DNA from: Breviolum minutum Mf 1.05b.01
Taxonomy: Eukaryota > Sar > Dinophyceae > Suessiales > Symbiodiniaceae
Length of the DNA stretch: 64,000 nt
Direction: 5' to 3'
NCBI GenBank assembly: GCA_000507305.1
Contig: DF240156.1
Coordinates: 62,001-126,000 of the forward strand
Made by a program: the position numbers and the translations under genes. The notes below the pieces were generated by a model. That model was not told the origin of the DNA. It saw nothing but the letters and a program-made list of their open reading frames with translations, and ran no database searches. How positions within the stretch are numbered: the first letter of the stretch is position 1; every line of letters starts with the position of its first letter. Shown here piece after piece: positions 11,966 through 24,753 of the stretch.

Positions 11966-12060
11966 TTGATTGGGTATATCCCCTTTTAAAGGGCTCCAAC
12001 AGGGGGGGTTCTCACCGTTAGGGGCCCTCCATCCCAAGGGTTTTCCCATCATTTTCCGTA
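11966..12060. repeat. Repeat family H, copy 2
   Basis: GGGTATATCCCCTTTTAAAG, GGGGCCCTCCATC and GGGTTTTCCCATCATTTTCC match 5874-5986 in the same order. Confidence 0.7.
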
Positions 12061-14301
12061 TGAACCATGCTCCAGGCCACAAAGGCCAAGTAGCTTCAGG
12101 GGAACCAAACCGCAAACGGCGGCACCAGCACCAGTACCCAGCACCTTGGTCTAGCACTATCGGATATCCCTGGATTTCGCCTCGCCTGCAAGTTGAAAAA
12201 ATGGTGGGTTCCTTTTGGATGATGGTAAACCTTACATATTTGAAAAAATAGGTGGTTCGATAAACCATTGAAAAATGGTAGTTATTAGTATAAACCAACC
12301 TATAAAACCAACTTCCAGGGAGTATCCGGATGTTATCCGATCATACCTCCTGAGGTGGTTCCGGTGTTTGGATGTCTAAGGGGTATGTACGATAAGAGCA
12401 GTAAACTCTACGTTCATCACCCGTAAGTTGTGATAAATATAGAGATTTGTTTTTCCTACCTCCAATTAAAGATGGTTCAGTGGCGAAAAAATTCTATATT
12501 GTAATATTAATCACCCAAACGTTGTGTTTGTTATTTTGGGTTCGACCATTGAAATTTGCATCCACATATCCGGTCCCAGTTCTGTACGGGACTTTGGGAA
12601 AGCATGTGTGATTTGTATTAGATGCACAGATAGACCAATCCCAATGGTAATTTTCAAGATATGGCGTGTTGAAGACACTGTGGTGATTTTTCAAGAGGTG
12701 GATATACTTTAATCTTCCTCGTTAGTTAGGCCCTCAGATCGATATATGATTTTGTATAACTATCCCTAGGAATCAACCGTCATATTCTCAGCTGATGATT
12801 GGGATGTCCGATCACCTCTGAAACGCATGGTACTTAGCTTCCATTACCATTCTGAGGTTCGGTGATTGGATCCCTCGGGTTATAGATTTGATATAGTTGT
12901 TGAATTTTTGTGTGAAGATTGCTCCAAATTCATACCCGGCGTTTTGAAACCTTTTTGTTCAAATGAGTTAGGGTTTTCTCCAGGGACCCCCAAGAGTGGG
13001 ACAACCTTCCCAAAAGCTTCATATACCATTCCCATACTTCAAGGGATTCTTTTGGGAGCGGTATGGAAGTAGTATGGGGTCCCTTGAATAAGGGCAAGCG
13101 ATACCTCCAGAACGAGTACAGATTGACGATACCTCCATGACCCCTTCACCTCAAGTGAAGGTATTCACACACACACACACATGCAAGTAGAATGTAGATG
13201 ATAGCTGGTATGGCTGTATGGCTTAAAGACAGGTACTCCGTAATCCTGTAAAGCTACCTTGTAAGATTTGATCAATCAGGAGCCAAAAATGCCTTCATTT
13301 TGGGTATGGCACCCGGCTAAGGTACATGTCCTGGGATCCAAGGTGCACCACTTTCGGTAGCAGTGCGGCGTCAAGTTCTAAGCACGGCGCGTGCCTACTT
13401 GTCAGAGAAGCAGGAGGAAAGAAGACCTGGAGATCGACTTGGGTTGAGAGACTTGGACTGAAAATTGGGTGAGTTCAACCTGAAAACCTGAAAAAGTTGA
13501 TCCAACACAACTGGGTCATGTTCACAGCTCCCAAAGAAAATTGAGGAAGCGTTCCTAGGTGTTCCATATGTTTCCAAACGGGCTGTGAACGACACTGAGA
13601 ACTGGAGGATGAAATCACACTCCATTAAGCCTAGTTGCTTGGTCATTGAGCCATAGCAAAAGCATATGAATTTACTTGGATCAACAACCGCCTAGCATAC
13701 ATTCCTGAATAAACCAAGATAGCTGCCCGGAACATCCTCATGTCTCTTTACGAATTATGCATCTGCTAAATTTTCCAGCGAAAGCGAAACAATACATTTG
13801 AATACCAGTGCTTTTTGTGGTGTTCTCCATTAGCGGATGAGAGTTAGTTGCTTGGTGACAACAAGATGATATCAGGTGAAATGAAGGAATTCTGCGGACA
13901 TGCATTATTTACTTGACTGATTATGCCACAGGTGATGTCATGTGCCCTTTAGATGTGCCAACTGTGTGCAACTCACAAGATTTTCAGATTCTCCAATGTT
14001 GATCCAATGCACTTTTTGTGTATGTGTGTTTCTCATATTGCCAGCTTCTTCCTTAAATGATGTTTTTCTCATATGGGAGGTCATCAATGAAGCCATTAGA
14101 ACATGTCACTTCGAATAGTTGCGGGGGCTGGGGGGTCCCTTTCACCCGATGGTGGCATCCGCGAAAAACGCCCAGAATGTGCTTTCTTGGCTTCCAGACG
14201 AACATCAAAGGCTTCCCGTTTCATACGTATCTTGAATCTGTTTAAAAGGCGTTGTTTGTTGTTTTCTAATGTTTTTGGAAATGAATATCCCCTGAACATC
14301 A

Positions 14302-14381
14302 ATGGTTGGAAGATGTACTGTATATGTCGTATTGAAATAGTCCCTTTTTAGGGAACATGCTGTTAGTTTCAGGGAGGGTAA
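14302..14381. repeat. Family B element, partial
   Basis: Carries GGTTGGAAGATG and the right terminus GTTAGTTTCAGGGAGGGTAA. The left terminus is not recognisable. Confidence 0.5.
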
Positions 14382-14707
14382 GCTTTGGTAGGTTGATTCT
14401 GGTTGATGTATCTACCAGGGAGGTCTTGGGGGGATAATTTTCTGGCACCTTTTGACAAAACAGGAATCCCTCAAACAATCTTTTAGAAACCCTCAAACAA
14501 AAACAAACTGGGTTCTGTAAGAACAAGGGGGTTTTGACTGATATGTTTGTTTATGTAATTATTTACTTCATCATGCTTGTTCCCAAGTTCCATGGAAAGT
14601 TGAGAAGGTCAACAATGAGATTTGAACATGTTCCATGACGTGAAATGGAACCACAGAAATCGATGGTTTAGGATGAGGGCAAAATCCCTCCAACATGACA
14701 TTACAGG

Positions 14708-14816
14708 TACACCCCCAGAGTTTAACATAGCCCCCAAAAAATCCATCTTGCCAAAAGGAAAGAATCGCCTTCCAAGCACCATCTTTCAGGGGCTATGTTG
14801 ATTTTTTTGGGGGAGG
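14708..14816. repeat. Family B inverted-repeat element
   Basis: TACACCCCCAGAGTTTAACATAG at the left pairs with CAGGGGCTATGTTGATTT at the right. The interior has CCAAAAGGAAAGAATCGCC and CTTCCAAGCACC, typical of family B. Confidence 0.65.
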
Positions 14817-15669
14817 GATCGGTGAATCATAGCCACTCATGCAGGGTTTCGGGATCGGTGCTTATCCTTCCCAAAATGAATGTCATGATGTTGGTAAATC
14901 TTTGACAACATCTGAAAAATGTGAAGGTACTCAGGATTGCTTAGTGCTAATATGTAAGACATGCCCGCAATCAGGATGCTCTTTTCCAAACGCATCCTCA
15001 AAAGTGGGAAAAGGGAACTAAACTCATTTTTTCATTTGTTTGGCCCCATTTTCCACTGAACCATGATGGTAGGCGGAGTATATGGATTAAGGATTTGGTG
15101 ATTTGTGAAGTTAAAAGATTGTTGAATCCGTTGAATTTACGAACCCAACGAGGCCCATTGAAATGAAGGGGTTGGTCCCCGGAAGAAGTCCGTGACCTCC
15201 ACGGGTTGGCAATTTTGGGCCATGTTCCCACTGTTTCTATTGTTTGAGGAAGGCTGCCCCCTAATCTTCACCACCCAGTTGGTCAAAGGTAGATGTAGCA
15301 GGTATCCATAAATGATATCCAATAAAAGCCAGCTTGGTAAATGATTGGGTAAGTTCTTAGAAAACCAGATTGCTGACAGAAAAGGGGCCAACATGTACAT
15401 AGGGAATCCACCGCAAGGATAGCCTTTAACTTTATCAATGGATGTTGAGCGTATTTTGTGGCGGATGTTTTTTACAATTCAATTCAGGTCTAGTTGTTTT
15501 TACAATTTGCAGATTCTCTGAATTTAGTGAGAAACCTTTCTCTCAGTGATGAGGGATCAACCAGTCCTATTTGTGTGAAGGGTTTCAGTTTCCATAGTTT
15601 TTGCATTTGGCATTACAATGCCATTATCATAGATGGTCATGTCATCGCCCAATCTCCGTTTTTCTGCAG

Positions 15670-18600
15670 GAAATCTCAAGGAGAATGCCATCGAACAGAA
15701 GCTGCTTGCAATGCAATCTCGCATGCAGAATCCCGACGAGGAGGAGGAAGCAGTCGGCCCGGATCAAATGTTGGATGAAGCATGTCAACTAGCGGCGCAA
15801 TTGCATGAGCTCTCCAATAATGAAAGCATCTATGGCTGGAAGCAATATGTCAAATTTGGATGTGGATGTGAAATACAGGGGGGTATCCCACCCAAAGAAT
15901 TTTACACCTAGTTAACTTCAGATGTTGGCTTTTGGGGTTGGTAAATTCTTGTAATTTGATCATAGATCTTTGACCTAGGATATCTTTTAATTTACTTGGA
16001 TGTCTCCCTCAAGATTTGAACACTCAAAGATCCATTTCGAACAAATTGTTCAAGTTGTTTATCTTGATGCTGATTGTTTTTTTTACTGTAGTTGATTTTT
16101 AAGTTTTGAAGTTCCCCCGTACCGTTTGACTCAACTGGCCAACCAGTTGAGATGGCTTTTCAAAGGATACGGGTTGTAGATCAGTTTCTTCAGGCTCCTC
16201 CTTTGTGGCTCAGTAGGGCCCAGATCTTGTGATCATTTGTGATACACACAGATGTTGCCAAGCTGTTCTTTTGCCAAGTTTTTCCAGCTTTTCTCACCGC
16301 AGTTTCTATCATGCTATCCTGACATGATGCGATTTCATTCTGTGGGGTTATAGGTGTGTTTGCAAAAACAAGTGCATACACATATTCAACAAATATGAAT
16401 GAGTAGACACTAAGACTATACACCTCGAATTATCATTGCTTATGTACGTATGTATGTATGTATGTATGAATGAATGAATGAATGAATGAATGAATGAATG
16501 AATGAATGAATGAATGAATGAATGAATGAATGTTTTGCATATACACATATCATATCTATGTACCATTTTATGTACACACCATCCATGCATATTTTGATAT
16601 AAATGTACATGAATTTATTTACATAGATTTATATATACGTATCTTACGTATCATATATATATATATAAGGTTTTTTATTTTAGACAATATATATATATAT
16701 CAATATAGCATGTATTTAATTCTAGATATGCATATAATTGATGTATATCCATAAACACGGTTAGTTTTAGTAGCTCCTCGAGTCTTCGGACATTTCCATC
16801 GGATCAATGAGTTTCATTTGTTTGCACCGAGGTATTAATCTGGAAATCAACAAGATTGCTGAATCCATCACAGCTCCTGGAAGTGCATGTGAAAAGGGGA
16901 ATAATGTATGGATATACGATATACGGTATATATATATATACATACAGGTTTATGACATGATTTTGGCACATATCATGTGTATATGTATATGTACATGCAA
17001 ATTTGATGTGTGTACATCTATAAATACGTTTGGTGAGCGTGTTTAAAAGCCCTCAATTTGGATATGATTTTTTTAGATTGATTACAGGATATGAAGGCAA
17101 TACTGCACTGCTCTGTAGATCAAGCTCTGAAAAGCACAATGATTTCTGTCTAGCTTCAGCCAGATGATTGAACACGTCTAAAGAAAATGTGTTGGTCAAG
17201 TGTCAGTGTAATCATGGATACGGGGCTTCGAGTTTTTGGTCAGGATAGATGTATATACTGGGTTTGGTTGCATTGTCATAAGTTTGTTCAACAAATCAGC
17301 ATGAAGGATTGTTTCGCATGTAGTTCATATGATGTGACAATAGGGTTTATAGGGGATTATACTACCCTGTGTGGGGATTATGATAAACCATTATAAGAAT
17401 CCCTGTAGTATAAGGGAACGTACTGTAATATGTTTTTTTTTTCTCGTGGCTCATTTGAGTCACATCCAGATGCCCTTTCCGGGATTTACAGGCATTTGTC
17501 CCGCCTGTTGGCCACTCGAAATGGAATGAACATGTAAGGGATTGTTTCCCCAAATCCCCTTAATTCACTAGGTGGTGGTTTCAAACATTTTTTATGTTCA
17601 CCCCCATTTGGGGAAGATTTCCAATTTGACACTAATTTGACTAATATTTGTCAGATGGGTTGGTTCAACCACCAACCAGTTCAGGTTTAGGAATTATAGT
17701 GATTTGCATTTGAGATAATGAAGACCTGATGTCCATGAAAACCCTATGTTGCACCATTTTTTCAGTGATGAAAAGCTATACCATTTTTTAGATCAGACAG
17801 ATGTTCAGGTCCAGGTTGCGGACGCACCGAAAAAAACTTGGTTGGTGGTTTTGGATTGATAGGTGACAAAACTACCTGCAGTATTTATAAAGACTTGAGG
17901 ATTAGTTCATATACCTTTCTTCCGGAGACCTTTACCTAGGCTTACATTACATGTTTGTATCTTGTACTCTTTGGCGTTTGGGTACCTGCACTCAGGTTTG
18001 CACAAATCTTTTGAACAATTTGCACGCCACGGGCCTTTCTCATACACTTCATTTAGATCAAATTGCAGCAGGTTTGACCCTTGGCCAAATTGATCCAGTT
18101 CTGAGTGGATGTTGCCTTCTGTTGCAGGACGCAACAGTAGCCAAATCGAGAAGAATAGATAGACAAGACTTGACAAAACATGCAAACATATCCGCAATCT
18201 GCAACAATTGAGGTTCAGAGGATGAGTATTCCTTCCTCATGTTTTTTGCGCAACTAAGCATTGTTCTATTCCTCAATCTCGCCAGGAAGAAGGGGTGGAT
18301 TTTTGTTGTTTGGAGACTCTAAAGCTGGATAAAAATCAGCCCTGAAAAAGGACCAGCAACTCATCCTTTTTTTGTTGGCGTTGAATTTTTGTTGATGGAC
18401 TTGTGCGAAGACGATCCAGCATTTGCTGGGGGTGATTTTGAGTGTTTCATTGATCTTTGGGGGGAGCGAATGAGCCAATGGTTGATGTATTTCCCAATCC
18501 TAAATGCTACCAAGTTGGAGCTAAATTGAACGTTGGAACAGATATCCAATCAGGGTCTTACAAGGTGGACTCCTACCGGTTATCAATGAGGTTATAGCCT

Positions 18601-20809
18601 TTTAAGTAGGGTTAAAACTCCGTTTTCGTCCATTTACATAGGTATTATTTCACTCCATTTATAACGATCTTTCAAGGGACACCCCACCGGCTGTACCGGT
18701 TGGACCCAAGATTGGGACGCTAAAAGAGCTGAACAGTGATCCCAAGGAATACCGTTCATGAAGGTCATGGTGTTTCCAAAGCTTTGCTTGAAGAACTTCA
18801 GAAAGATATTGCTGCAATGCGCACAGACACTGGAACTGGATTTATGCTAAAGGTTCTTTTGTGCTGTGTCCATATTTGTGTTTTTCATTATTTTTGTTTG
18901 GTTGATTATCAAGAGCGTCTTGTGTCCTATTTTCTTCAGTTGTTTGTTTTGTTGATTATATAATATGAATGTCGCTTTAAGATGCATTCAAAAAAGTCTT
19001 GACAAAGAACATGTCCCAATATATGTTAGTAAGTTCTTACAAATCACTGTCCACTACGCTATTCCTACAACACATAATGTTTGATATGTAATATGATAAA
19101 TATTGATTTTATATTTATTTATCTATGTACATGTTCAGAAAGATTTGTATCCACATGTCTTGCTTTTGATACTAGATTCAAACCTAGAGGACAGTCTTGG
19201 ATTTGCAGCCAGGCCATGGAATCCATGAAGATCAACACCGGCACAGTAGCACCAGTGGGGACGCGAAAATCAACACCAGTGACAGATGATGAAAGCCATC
19301 CATTGAACGCAGCTTGTTATCAGCTTTTTTCTATCAGATGTTTGATACTGGATGTGCATGGTTCTAGTGACGTGGTTGTCGATCTTCATGAGTTATATTA
19401 TCTATTCCAAAAAAATACAAAGCCCTTTCCTTTTGAAATGTTTTTGTTCCTGAGAAATATTTCAAGTTTGTGGAAGTTTCATTTGTCAGTAGCAGCGTTG
19501 GCAAGTTCAAAAGGTCATTCTCTTGTTGCGAGATTTTGGGGGATGAAATGTTGATTCCGGGAATATCTTTAACAAATTTAACAACACCTGTGCTTTCATA
19601 CTGGCCAGTCAAAAAATTGGGTACCAGGCTTGTGAGACTCAAAAAACGCCGGTGCTGGCTTTATTCGAGCAGTGTCCCCCCAAGAAAATAGTGAGGGCAA
19701 CCGCATATTGCCAGGAATCCACACTTGGGAATGTTAGGAAGGCACAGACCTTTTTCATGTTGGTACATGTGGGATGTTTTTTTGTCATTTGTCAATATCA
19801 GCTAAGTTCTATGTTATTATGGTGCATGAAAATTGCACCTGCGGAAAACCACGGTGGTAAACACTTCACGAATCAGTACTGTAGATTTCAATAGCCGGGT
19901 ACTGACTCATAAAAACGTCGACCTTCGCACAGCTTCGACTATGCAAATGGGAAGAGCTTCGGTCAGCCAACTTGTTACTGTGTTTGAAGGTCGAAACTTG
20001 TGCTGAAAGCATGTGTCCTTTGTTGGATCACTTAGAGGAGAAGACGACAATGATGCTTAGTCAGATGGTAACTCGGACGGCCGGAAGATTGTTGTTGATT
20101 CCTGAGATGCAGAGTTCAACTGTGATCTTTGTTGTTGATACATGCAGCGGTAAAAGAGGACATTGTTTTGTGACACTGAACAAATCCACAAACGTGCAGA
20201 CACAACTACCTACATTGCTTCAAAGATTTAGCTTTTGCCGTTGAGACATGGCTTATTTATGCTTATTTTATATTTCCGGTGCATAGAAGTTTCTAAGGGT
20301 GATATGATGGATATGACATGAGTTGAGTTGGGATAGAACTCACATCAATCATTTTCACATGTTTTGGAGTATGTTTTTGGTCAGCATTTGTTTGTTTCGA
20401 AATTTCAGAATACTGTATCATGCTGACATGATTTGCACAAAAAAAGAAAACATAAAGCAACTGACACGTGTGTCATGTTGAATTTCTCAGGGAAACGATC
20501 TGGAAGAGACTACACAAAGTGAAGACTTTTTCAAAGATTGGGAGCCTTGGCGTTTTGGATGTTTTTTTCACAACACTTCCAGAAAAGGTGGCATTTCGGT
20601 CGGGACGTTTCGGTGGATATCAGCTTGGGAGAATCAAGTGATTTTCCTTGCTTTCGGAAACGAATTTCCAGGTTTGAGCTTTCTAGGTTGGTGGTATATT
20701 TTGAATTTGACCAAGATTAAAGGCCAAGCAAAACTCGAGAATCTGAGTGATTATAGTGTTGTTTTGTATGGGTCTGATGTTGACACAGATGTTGCTAGAA
20801 TCATTTGAT
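15670..20809 (+). CDS. Unrecognised multi-exon gene with a long terminal exon
   Basis: Proposed exons: 15670-15834, 16832-16905, 18737-18852, 19213-19315, 20010-20067 and 20491-20809. The first (after TTCTGCAG) reads NLKENAIEQKLLAMQSRM then an acidic PDEEEE run and DEACQLAAQLHELSNN, helical and probably coiled. The second reads LEINKIAESITAPGSACEKG and joins the first in phase if the donor is G|GCTGGA. The third reads SKALLEELQKDIAAMRTD. The fourth reads AMESMKINTGTVAPVGT. The fifth reads MCPLLDHLEEKTTMMLSQM. The last, after ATTTCTCAG, is open for 105 codons (GNDLEETTQSEDFFKDWEPW to DVDTDVARII) and stops at TGA 20807-20809. Exon 3 to 4 and 5 to 6 agree in phase. Joins 2 to 3 and 4 to 5 do not, so exons are missing or two genes are present. 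Function unknown. Confidence 0.45.
16450..16532 (+). repeat. Tetranucleotide microsatellites
   Basis: A (GTAT)n run at about 16450-16467 passes directly into a (GAAT)n run to 16532, some 16 units, inside an intron. The minus strand therefore shows a spurious Ser-Phe-Ile-His repeat. Confidence 0.95.
17346..17460. repeat. Family F element, copy 1
   Basis: Carries GGGGATTATACTACCCTG, GATTATGATAAACCATTATA and TTTTTTCTCGTGGCTCA. The blocks recur in the same order at 27290-27440, 36771-36930 and 38201-38342. Confidence 0.7.
17572..17679 (+). mobile_element. Introner copy 4
   Basis: Starts GTGGTGGTTTCAAACA after CTAG. Has an extra GACACTAATTTGACTAAT, so the branch-point-like block is duplicated. 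Ends TGGTTCAACCACCAACCAG. Confidence 0.85.
18361..18535 (+). other. Exon candidate
   Basis: An open plus-strand frame reads LLMDLCEDDPAFAGGDFECF then LWGERMSQWLMYFPI. It sits in an intron of the proposed 15.7-20.8 kb gene and could be an additional exon. Minus-strand frames here are also open. Confidence 0.3.
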
Positions 20810-22807
20810 GTATGTAGTGTATGATTCATACATATATAATATGTATAGATTTGTATGTATTCAAATATTTATATTTATATACGTACATGGGGAAAACTCG
20901 GATCATCTAAAGATGATAATGTCATTCGATTCCTTCAAGTTTGAAGCAAACCAAACTAGTTGGGTGGTCATACACAAGTGTTGCGTCTATACTTCATCCG
21001 GTGTATGTCCTATCATCTGTCTTGAGTTTGGTTCGGCTCATTCCAGTCCTTTTGAACCAGGGAATCTCATGAGGAAAGCTCCCACTATGGTGGTTGGCTT
21101 TACATTTCTATGACGGAAAAAGCTTGTATAGATCATGATGGTTGTATCAAGTAGGCTTTACTTGATATCATGGTTGGCTTCACTTAAGTTCTGAAGGCCC
21201 AACATGTACTTTTACTTGTCAGTAAAATCCAAATGGGGGAGGAAGCAATGGCACACCCGCAATTGTGAGCTTAGCTGCATGTGTTTAATGCAAAAGTTTG
21301 CAAACAGCCAGTGTTGCAGATCTAAAGTTGGCTATGCATCTTCAGAAACCTTCTATTCTAAAAACAAAGATGATACCGATCAAGATCTCAAGTGATTGGT
21401 TTGACTCGCCGAATCTGCCAGATTTGCACAGGAAACTAGTTCATTTGAAGGCACAGCTCATTTCAAGAGCATCATAGAAAAGCCTTGAAAATGGGTGTTT
21501 TATATTTCCTTGACCTCACCCAACCAGCCTTTTGTAACTGGATGTAACTGACTACGAGATCGCCACTGCGTCAATCTCGTGAGGTTGTTTCAAGAGCTTC
21601 TGATGTAGCAGAAGCTCATGAAGACCTCAAAGATGAAGTGGACGGAACAACAGAAAGCGAGCACGAGCAAAGCGGTGGCTAGCTCCAAAGAAAGGGAAAT
21701 TGTTCAATGTGAATTCCAAGTTATGGTTGTACAATGGGCAGTGGGCAGTGACTGAAATCCATTTTATGCTTTGTTGTGTTCTAGTTTTTTTTAGTAGGGT
21801 TTAAGCCGCTTGGATGATGAGCCAAGCTATTTAACAGCAAGTGTACGTAAGCCTACCGCGCAAGATTGTATAGAGCATACAAACCTACACTAATGGCTTG
21901 TCTTGTAAATTTCTGAAACGGGTAGTGATCATGGATGCCAATACGAATGACGACGATCTTTTCGCATTCTTGAGGTCGGCTCTCTACTTGGCCGTCCAAA
22001 TGGGAAGACCTCCTCACTGAAAGTGCTGCGCGTTGGAGGGCACAGGCGTCACGATTTTTCCAGCAATCGCAGTTGAGTTGATGGTGTAAGTTTTATATGG
22101 ATAGACATGGCACAACTGAAGGTGAATCATAGACTCCAGATAATTCAATGAAAGTGACCTTTTGGACCCTCCCCTATTTGGAGGTCACGATTCGCTACGA
22201 TTCGCTGATTTCGGGTCACGTGAAACTCACCATCCCAAAAAAGTCACAATCGCATTTTCATCCGTGAAACGCAGATTCGTTTAGCCAAAAAATTCATCGA
22301 GAGGTGAACATGTTGGTCCACACCTTGGGATGGTTTGCCGAAATCCTTTGGATTCCAGTTTGGGAATTAATGTTGGTTACCGCAGATGTGAAATGCCCCC
22401 CTGATATGATGGGAAATCCTGAACATGGAGACATGATATTTTATGATATTTTCTGTTACTGATTTCTGCATCTTTGGTTATTTGGAAACCGTTGGGCCTG
22501 TTGTAGGTTGGGAAAGAGGAAAGAGTTTCTATTTGTCAGGATTTTGTTATGGACAGATCCAAAATCTAGTCCTTTCCATGATACATTTCATTTATGCCTC
22601 AAGATGGATATGATCAGTGATTATACATGACTCACCGCTTAGATCCTTTTTGTTAGAGCACATTTTCCAGAAAAGTCTCACCCTGTAGCAATGGAAGACT
22701 GCCGTTTCTGTTTTGTTGGTACCATAGAAATAGTTCAACTTTTCCAGCTGACCATGTCAGATTTTGCCGGAAACGTAAATAGAGTAGTTTATCTGTGACA
22801 TCATGAG
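20810..22807. other. Spacer with one acidic exon candidate
   Basis: 21559-21674 holds a frame reading REVVSRASDVAEAHEDLKDE then SEHEQSG before GTGGCT, a likely exon of an unidentified gene. 21930-22080 is GC-richer and looks protein-like in all three plus frames, so it cannot be assigned. Family J lies at 22131-22247. Confidence 0.4.
22131..22247. repeat. Family J repeat, copy 1
   Basis: CAGATAATTCAATGAAAGTG then ACCTTTTGGACCCTCCCC and GGGTCACGTGAAACTCACC. Related blocks are at 26467-26566, where GGGTCACTTTGAATTAACTG closes the element. Confidence 0.55.
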
Positions 22808-24697
22808 ATGAGACAAATGAGGCAAGTCGAGTTTTCTTTCACTTGTAACCAAGTCGTAGCTTGTTGTAGTGGCTACATGCCTATGAGGATGTCCTTCGTC
22901 CTACATGTTGCTTGGGACTTGGGACCCGTTGACCTGGAGGACTTTGATGCTGATGAAAACGCAGCGCTTCCCATGTGTTGGATGCGTAGCGAGCCATCCT
23001 CCTTTCCCTTGTCGATGGCTTCCCGTGGAAATGGCGTTGGTCGTCAAAGTGGCGATGATCATCAGTTGGAAGGTGGGCGCGGCTGTGAGAAAAGAAACCA
23101 GCAGATATCTAGGTGGTGGTTTCAAATATGTTTTCTTTTCACCCCGAAACTTGGGGAAAGATGAACCCATTTTGACTAATATTTTTCAATGGGGTTGAAA
23201 CCACCAACTAGATATGAATGGTGATGCTATAGGAGTTGATGATATTGACTCTTTTTTCAGGACTTTGACTTCTTGACACAAAAGGGAAGCCCCCGTTGAA
23301 GGGTGCGAATAGAATGGAATGGGAGCAGTTTTGCATGTTTCCTCATTTGTTTTACTACCAGTCTGACACTGACGACATGTTTGCATCCCTAATATTTTCT
23401 AAAAACATCATCACCTCACTCCGCAAGGTTCCAACAGTCAGCCAAGTGAAGAAGGACTTTTCCCATTGCCTTTCGATGGAGATGAAATGTGGTCCGCCGC
23501 CTCTGATGGTCACTGGATCATGCCATCCCACGTGACATGCACCGGTCACACCTCGGCGAGCGATGTGCATCGCTTGCAGCGGGGTCAGCGCTCAGGACGG
23601 CAATGGAGAAGATCACTGGATGCCAATGGTGCGAATGAGATGAACCAAATTGCTAAAGGTTATGAAGCAACTAAATCGCAAGTGTGGTTCATTGATATTT
23701 GTTTTTTGTTTATTTCGTTTCTGCCAGTCATGCTGACACGGTTGAAGTGTACTAGAGGAAAGTAACTGTGTTGCTTCAAGATGTTTCTTTGCGATCATGA
23801 GCACACTTGGAGCAAGGCATATGTCAATTTTGTAATGATGCTGGTTTCAAATATGTTTGAATCTTCACCTTCCTATTTTGGCAAGAGTTTCTCCATTCTG
23901 AGTGATATTTTTCGAGGTTTTTTTCAGCACCCCCAATGATATGTTCAGATTGACATCGTGTGATCTCTAAATTTGAATGGAGAGCTCAAGAACCACGATA
24001 TTCAAAATTCTGTGCCTACTGTAGATGGATATTTTTTCCCCAAGACTGAGAGATGTGAAAAAAGTGACACAGATTCATTTCATCAGTCTTTGATTGATTG
24101 ATTTGATTGGGCTTACACGGAGTTTTTTTCGCAAAAAACAAGTACGTCCTCGGCACCTTACATAAACTGCGAGGACAGGATCAGTTGGCGTAGTTTAAGC
24201 TCAGTTGTCGACATTTTACCCACTCAATGATTGTCGATCCTTTGTAGCAATCAATCTGGCATGGATGATATCTGAGGCAACATTGAGCTTCTTGCAACAA
24301 ATGCGCCAAAGAGAACACCAAGATGATGAATCTTTGCTTAATCGAGTCCCTATGTTATGTTTCGTTGCCCATGGTAAGATTGACATTTTTTCACCAGCCA
24401 CAGGCACAAACGTCAGTTCTGTAGTTTCAGACCCCGTCAGTCTTTGCATACATGTGTGTGTGTGTGAGTTGTGCTTCCCCAGTGTCGGTGTCAACATTTG
24501 TGAGCGAAGCACTGACTTTACACTGACGTACCAGTTTGCTAGAGCTGTTTTTCTTTTCGTGAATTTGCAGTGTTGTTGCTACTGTCATTTCTGGACCAAA
24601 ACTTCAACGGCAAACATCCACAACCAAGCACCAACAATCAAAAGCCAACCAGCAACAACCACCAATCAACATCATCATCAACAACACCAACAACACC

Positions 24698-24753
<56 letters not shown>

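Larger units (their letters stand above)
10965..15669. other. Repeat-rich spacer or long intron
   Basis: Holds a family G end (11036), introner copy 3, family H, and family B at 14302-14381 and 14708-14816. Weak exon candidates are 12067-12203 (Pro/Arg/His-rich frame reading GEPNRKRRHQHQYPAP) and 13360-13450 (reading LSTARAYLSEKQEERRPGD). A minus-strand frame of 83 codons lies at 13395-13646. None could be joined to another exon. Confidence 0.35.

Noticed and set aside
16450..16532. CRISPR-like or telomere-like repeat array
   Set aside because: The repeat unit is four bases with no spacers, so it is a plain microsatellite.
16348..16590. Minus-strand ORF with a Ser-Phe-Ile-His repeat
   Set aside because: It is only the translation of the (GAAT)n/(GTAT)n microsatellite.
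21930..22080. Possible coding exon (MDANTNDDDLFAFL) or a retroelement gag fragment
   Set aside because: All three plus frames are protein-like because the stretch is GC-richer; no splice evidence selects one.
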